Source: Corythucha ciliata (lineage: Eukaryota > Arthropoda > Insecta > Hemiptera > Tingidae). From it: 64,000 nt of DNA. The notes below the pieces were generated by a model, which ran no database searches, was not told the origin of the DNA, and saw nothing but the letters and a program-made list of their open reading frames with translations. This document shows positions 59,240-64,000 of the stretch, piece by piece. The position numbers were made by a program, and so were the translations under genes. The stretch covers positions 15,996,001 through 16,060,000 of the forward strand of contig CM075937.1 of assembly GCA_038030265.1 (NCBI GenBank), written 5' to 3'. Positions within the stretch are counted from its first letter, which is position 1. Every line of letters starts with the position of its first letter.

Positions 59240-59747
59240 AAGACGCCGATTCTCGGCTAGGCAACTTATTTCTGGCTCAAAATTGAGAAAAAACGCTAAT
59301 CCAAAGCTAAAAGTGAAAAAAATAATTGTTAATGCGGGGGTAAAATGTAAAAACCCCGGCTAATTTTGGAAAAATCACTAATTAGCGTGGCTTAAATTAA
59401 GAAAAACGCTAATTCCAGCGCGAATTATAAAAAGTGCTAATTCGCCCCATTGAACTCTTTCCCTCTTTAAAAAACGCCAGTTCGTAGCCTAAATTGTGAA
59501 AAATGGCTTATTCACGGAATGCTTCTTAGCGACTAAAATTGAAAAAAGCTTTGATTTACTGGCATAAACACAATAAAAATTCATTTTCAATCTAAAATCA
59601 TAATTATAAAACTGAGAAACAGCGCAAACTCTGGGCTTTAGGAAAAAACAAAAAAACAAAAACAAATAACGGTACAATTCACGGCTAAAATAGAGAAATT
59701 CGTCAATTCATGGCTTAAATTGTGATCATAAGCGATAATCGACAGAT
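59240..59747 (-). repeat. family A tandem array, reversed, left part
   Basis: About 14 units of CGCTAATTC and GCTAAAATTGAGAAA. Related units resume at about 61716-61760 (GCCAATTCGTGCTAAATTA), beyond the inserted 1.95-kb element. Confidence 0.75.
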
Positions 59748-61701
59748 CCCCATTGGCAAGGATATATTTCAGAAACATTTCTGTGACATAACAATATTTC
59801 TATTGCATTATTTCATTTGAATTATTTCAGAAGCATTTCAGGAATATTTCCAGAAACATGTCTGATATGTTCCCCAGAAACATTTCGGAAAACATTTCTG
59901 AAATGATTCAGAAGCACGACGGAAAATGATTGCAATTGCAATATTGTGTTTCATTGCTGATATAATGCAAAGAGTGATATCAGTCTTATTTTGCTGAAAC
60001 ATATCCGCCAAAGTGTCTGATACAATGCTGTAAGATTCCTGCCGGATAGAAATTTTCGGTTCAACGACGATGCACTTTCATTGTTACAAGTACATGATAA
60101 TATGTATTTTCTTTTATTTACTTGTATGTGAGGCCAAAACAAACAAAAAAATAATAGTGAGTTTTAGCACTCTCCCGTTAAATCCTCCGGAAGCTTTATT
60201 TTCACGTTTCATCCAATCAAATGTTTCGTAACCAAGCAACGACTGATTTATAGTTTGCGTTAGCGTTAGCGGTGGTGTTGTTAAAAGTCTCTAATAATTA
60301 CTGAAATCACAAAGAAATTACGTTATTCCTCTTCTACATTGCATTGGACGGCAAAGTTCAAGAAAACTATGAATATTGAGTACGCGGAATTTTCCACTTT
60401 TTCGCCCATGCGAATTAATAATAGTATTATTAATTCTATATATTATATAGAATAATTATATTAGAATTATAATATATTATAAAGAGGGATAGATGTCAAC
60501 AGGAAGAATATTCTGTGATGAGAAGGGTAGCCCGCCTTTTTACGTGTCTCTATGGTGACGGAGGCAAAAGAAACCGTTTGGGACTTCAAGGACGAGAAAG
60601 CGAGCGTGTGACGGGTGGGAGTGGGAGTCAACGGTCAACTCAGACTCAGCTACGTAGGCCCGTTGTGCTAGTGTACATTTGTTTCGGCAGTGCGATGAAA
60701 ACACAAAACAACATCGAACTCTAATTCTTGCCGCCCGGATGCCATCAAGGTAGGTAATTTTTAAATTAAAGCTATATGGACAAAATTGATGTCATCAGTA
60801 CCTAATTATAAACAGCTTTTAGACTTTGTACCAATCATCGATTCGGCTCATTTTAAATAATTGTTGGTGACTGAATCTCAAGAGTTCTGTTCAAATTCAA
60901 ATACGAGAGAAAATAAGAGAACAGACAGAGCGACACCCTTCCCTGAAGTGACTTCACCGACATGGAATACACTCGAGGAGGTACAATAATAATAATTTCC
61001 TATAGAAATGTCGCTCTAAAATTAAATAGCACTGAGTCATTTTTCGTTCATGTAATGAATTTGTAGAAATGACAGGAATGAACGAATACCACCAAACCGT
61101 GAGACACCTTTGTCTTCGACTGTGACTGAGCCGATAATTCAAGTATTTTTATGTAATTCCATTCCTCTATTTTCAATAATATTAAAGTTATTTTTAAGTG
61201 AATTATGTTATTTTTTTTTTTTTTTTCTGGCAGTTCTTGTTTGTATTCCAGATTCATTTTTATAGGCTCCGAAACATCACACTATTCCAGTACCTCGTCG
61301 TTTGGGGTCCACCTTGCACTTTGCGTTAGGACAAACCCACTTTACTGGTACGGAAAAAGGCAAGAGACTTCACGAAACATTTCAGAACTGTTTCGAAACT
61401 TATGACTGAATAAACTTCTTATTTATGATGGCTACGTTCGTTGAAATATTTCAGAAAGAACGATGAGAGATATTGATGAATGATTTTCCAGAAACATGTC
61501 TGCAATATTTTGTTGATATGTTGCAGAACGATTTCCAAGAAACATATCCAAAATGTTTCTGTGTTATGTTTTGAAACATGACTTTGAAATATTTCCGCAA
61601 TTGGCTCATTATAACATGAATGTCATATGAATGAAATCATTCCGGAATCGTTTTAGACACGTATTGTGAAATGTTTCTGAAATATATTCGTGCCAATGGG
61701 G
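59748..61701. mobile_element. 1,954-bp DNA element with 34-bp inverted termini, class unassigned
   Basis: The left end CCCCATTGGCAAGGATATAT and the right end ATATATTCGTGCCAATGGGG are inverted over 34 bp (through TTCAGAAACATTTC) with two mismatches. Inside each end are many AGAAACATTTC / GAAATGTTTCTG motifs (59760-59920, 61370-61680). Target duplication is not obvious. The middle has an AT palindrome near 60433-60453 and a 69-codon frame (60515-60724) with no recognised domain. An ATG just before a splice donor (ATGCCATCAAG|GTAGGT, near 60739-60755) could be a tiny first exon. It has split a family A array. Confidence 0.75.
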
Positions 61702-61795
61702 AGGGTGTAGACATATTGCCAATTCGTGCTAAATTAAGGGAAAAGCCATAGTTTAACGCTAACGTACAATAGTTTATTATATACCGAGGGAGTAA

Positions 61796-61885
61796 AGGAG
61801 TGGTTTATTTTCTGAGAGACAAATTTATCGGCACGAGCGAAGCGAGGGCCGTAATGTCTCGAGGAAAATAAACTGATCTACTCCT
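61796..61885. repeat. quasi-palindromic foldback with GAGCGAAGCGAG centre
   Basis: The left arm AGGAGTGGTTTATTTTCTGA and the right arm (TGTCTCGAGGAAAATAAAC then ACTCCT) are inverted, with a 4-bp gap on one side. The loop carries GCACGAGCGAAGCGAGGGCC. Confidence 0.65.
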
Positions 61886-62158
61886 AAGTTATATGTATAC
61901 ATAACTTTATGTACAACCGGAATCGACCAAAAGTCCACGTTAATTAGGTGGGCCTGAAATGAATCTCAACAGTTAGCATTGTCGGGCTCCCCCTAAGAGA
62001 ATTCAGGAAAGTTGGCGTTAAAGAAACCTGTATTATCAATTTTCCTCTATCATAGAAACTTTATTATCCTGCTTTTTTAAAGTTAGTAGGCGTAATAAAC
62101 AAACGGGGTAAGCACAATATTTCAGTCAATTTTTATATTAATTTGACAGTTATTACAA
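61886..62158. other. 3' flank of the terminal exon, non-coding
   Basis: Contains the minus-strand AATAAA at 62060-62065 and otherwise AT-rich DNA. Confidence 0.4.
62060..62065 (-). promoter_or_regulatory. candidate polyadenylation signal (minus strand)
   Basis: TTTATT on the plus strand reads AATAAA on the minus strand, 94 bp after the stop codon of the candidate exon at 62159-62461. Confidence 0.4.
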
Positions 62159-62461
62159 TTAGTAATCGTAGTATTCGATTGCAGGGGCGACTGAGCTTGT
62201 CCTTCTTTCCGAGTGAGTTATAGCTACGTGCTCTTCTTCTTTGGGTTCCTCAGTTATTTCCATCGTGCTGGGTCCCGGAATGCTATCGAGCCCGACAAAA
62301 TTCTTCTTGCAGTTTCCTCCTTCTGTACCATGGAATTCTCGACATACCCTTCGGCGACACTGGAAGACCTCCATCCTGCGGCGTGACACGGGTTCTCGAA
62401 ATGACAGATGAAAGAAGAAAATTGACAGCTGACAGGTCAGATTTCCCAACATAAATTCCAC
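62159..62461 (-). CDS. probable 3'-terminal exon of an unknown protein
   Basis: An open frame of 100 codons ends at TAA 62159-62161. Its second half is acidic and protein-like: EFHGTEGGNCKKNFVGL, then PSTMEITEEPKEEEHVAI, then SSVAPAIEYYDY at the C-terminus. The likely exon begins within the frame. Possible acceptors on the minus strand are after CGCCGCAG (near 62376) or after a TTTCATCTGTCATTTCGAG stretch; the first 30 codons would then be intron. An AATAAA follows at a normal distance. The charged tail with a tyrosine-rich end would suit a cytoplasmic C-terminus of a membrane protein, but that is inference. No domain is recognised and upstream exons would lie beyond 62.5 kb or outside the window. 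Confidence 0.42.
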   Translation of the reverse strand: MEFMLGNLTCQLSIFFFHLSFREPVSRRRMEVFQCRRRVCREFHGTEGGNCKKNFVGLDSIPGPSTMEITEEPKEEEHVAITHSERRTSSVAPAIEYYDY

Positions 62462-64000
62462 AAATCAGTCTCCACTTTTGCAATTTTCAATTTTTCACAG
62501 TTGGCACCTGTGGCCCTTACTCCCTCAAAAAACGGGAAAATAAAGTTGGTGATTCCCTAGGGAGTAATAAGCAGGCTTACCAGCAAATTTCGATACAGAT
62601 AAATATCCCTTTACTATCAGGTTGTACATGAATTATGTTACTCGTTAATATGTATGGACTGAATTGCCTCAAAGAGTTATCCGCCCCGAACCCCGATAGG
62701 TCCGCCAGTGTCATCACTTGAGGTCCTTGTGACGCATAGCGTCGCATTAAAAGTTTACCACCCGATGCTTGCAGGCTTTACATCTCCCAAGATGTCACAG
62801 TTCGTTATTAAAGGAGGTCGTTTTTCATAACACTTATGAATTGTTCAGAAACTTAGTGTTAATCTTTTGAAACGCGCTTTGTAGGAGGAAGGGGAATATT
62901 TTTCAACAGAAATTAAGTTCACTTTATTCCATCAGATTATCTTCCTCTTGTGCTCGGCGATTTATTTTGAGAAAATCAGATCTTCAGAAAAGCCCTTTAT
63001 CTGGATGATGAAAAGAGAGTTGTGGACGCTGAAAAGAACTAGTGGGGGTGGCAGGGGGAAGTGGGCCGAGAAAGAAGTGTCAAAAGAAGATGCCCTTTAA
63101 TAAACAAACTCACTGCCTAGCCCTTTCGACGCGGGAAGGAAAAGCGAGACTATTTATCAGATAAGAACACGCTTCGCTGGTCTTTCATTGGGAAAAGAGC
63201 AACAGTTGCCGCTCTCACTCTGTTAAAGGAAGGCTCATAATACGAGAGTGAAAGAAAAAAAAGCAACGAGCATTAGTTGGGAAGAAGAAGAAAAAAGGAT
63301 AATAAATCAACACTCTCGCGAGGGAGCGGCTTCCCCTAGAAAAAAAAAGTTTAATTCCAACAGCGGGTAACTAAGCCGAATTTAAGGGGATGAAACGATT
63401 AATAAAACCAGTTCCCGAGTTTCCAAGGGCTTGGAAGTCAAGCATATTCGTTGTCTAGCCACGGTGAAAAAGTCAAGTTTGGAAAGAGGATCGATAGCAA
63501 AGTAGTAAAGTAAAGGAGTGATTCCCCAGACTAGAAAGGGTAAGTAAACAGAGGGCACAGGAGGTCAAGTAAATAGAGAGAGCCGGGGGCTCTTCGAAAG
63601 CAACTTCCTCTTCGATCTTCCATCCATCCATACAGCCTCGACCCCCTTACTGTACACGGTAGTTTATTCTTTTATAAATTGGTCGTCCGCCCGCATTGTC
63701 AAGTGTTCAATAACATTGTCACGACCTTTTTTTTATTTCGGCAGTGCGGAATGTTTGGTGGTGGTAGTATAGGGGTGAGACCAATACGCATTGTGTTTGC
63801 CTGACGTTAATCACGTTGTGCTATACTTATAATTATGTCATGTTTCCCCTTATCTCTCTATAATTATCTTTCGGCTCAGCTAGCGAGGCTCTTAATTCCC
63901 TTGTTAAATTAATTTGTTAAATAAACGGGCAGTAGCTCACGTCACGCTAATCGTGTGTTTCAATTTTTGTGTTGCCCTTTAAATTTATTATAATAGCAAC
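62462..64000. other. low-copy non-coding block to the right edge
   Basis: Purine-rich stretches (GAAGAAGAAGAAAAAAGG), short A and T runs and no supported exon. It could be an intron of the gene whose last exon is at 62159-62461. Confidence 0.38.

Overview
This is eukaryotic nuclear DNA with very low gene density. Evidence: one five-exon gene with GT-AG introns of 55-195 bp, AATAAA signals, a tRNA-derived SINE, LINE remnants, MITEs with clean target-site duplications, and long degenerate tandem arrays. No operons, ribosome-binding sites, CRISPR arrays or phage features are visible. LINE types, short introns and a WS/DGAT-type acyltransferase suggest an arthropod, possibly a wax-producing sap-feeding hemipteran; the lineage is inferred, not shown.

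Only one gene is convincing and complete: a 475-residue wax-ester-synthase/diacylglycerol-acyltransferase (WSD) family protein at 32305-34129 (+). Weaker coding candidates are a probable 3'-terminal exon at 62159-62461 (-), a possible terminal exon at 386-499 (+), a single exon with a donor site at 40687-40793 (+), and an open frame at 19897-20154 (-).

Most of the window is repeat. Family A (core like AATTAGCGCTTTTTCTCAAT, period about 30-35 bp) runs forward at 1.9-2.7, 9.8-10.6, 20.8-22.5 and 38.0-38.6 kb. It runs reversed at 13.7-13.9, 18.2-18.6, 28.2-28.5, 47.8-51.5, 52.6-52.8 and 59.2-59.7 kb. Family B (GTCAGTTTGGCCATTTTTA) occupies 3.8-6.5 kb and, reversed, 37.3-39.8 kb. Other arrays are C (GTCAGTTTCCAGGCCACTT, 13.9-15.4 kb), D (GAAATTGGTTTTCAAA-like, 11-12, 18.7-19.4, 51.5-52.4, 58.5-58.9 kb), E (GGCTGTGGTTCGACCTT, 19.4-19.7 kb), F (12.4-13.1 kb) and G (15.5, 28.6-30.2, 57.6-58.5 kb).

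Transposable elements cluster at 30.6-37.2 kb on both sides of the acyltransferase gene and at 43.7-47.8 kb. A 1.96-kb PIF/Harbinger relict (35207-37165) holds an hAT-type MITE with an 8-bp duplication, which in turn holds a 77-bp palindromic mini-element. A second copy of that hAT-type MITE, also with an 8-bp duplication, lies upstream of the gene. Two LINE remnants follow: a 5'-truncated Jockey-like 3' end (+), and an internally deleted element (-) whose ORF1 zinc knuckle runs directly into RNase H. A 1.95-kb element with 34-bp inverted termini is inserted in the last family A array (59748-61701).

The remaining blocks (about 6.5-9.6, 15.8-18.2, 22.5-26.2, 41.8-43.6, 52.8-57.5 and 62.5-64 kb) look like low-copy intergenic or intronic DNA rich in G/C and T homopolymers. 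They include a near-perfect 793-bp tandem duplication at 54147-55731.
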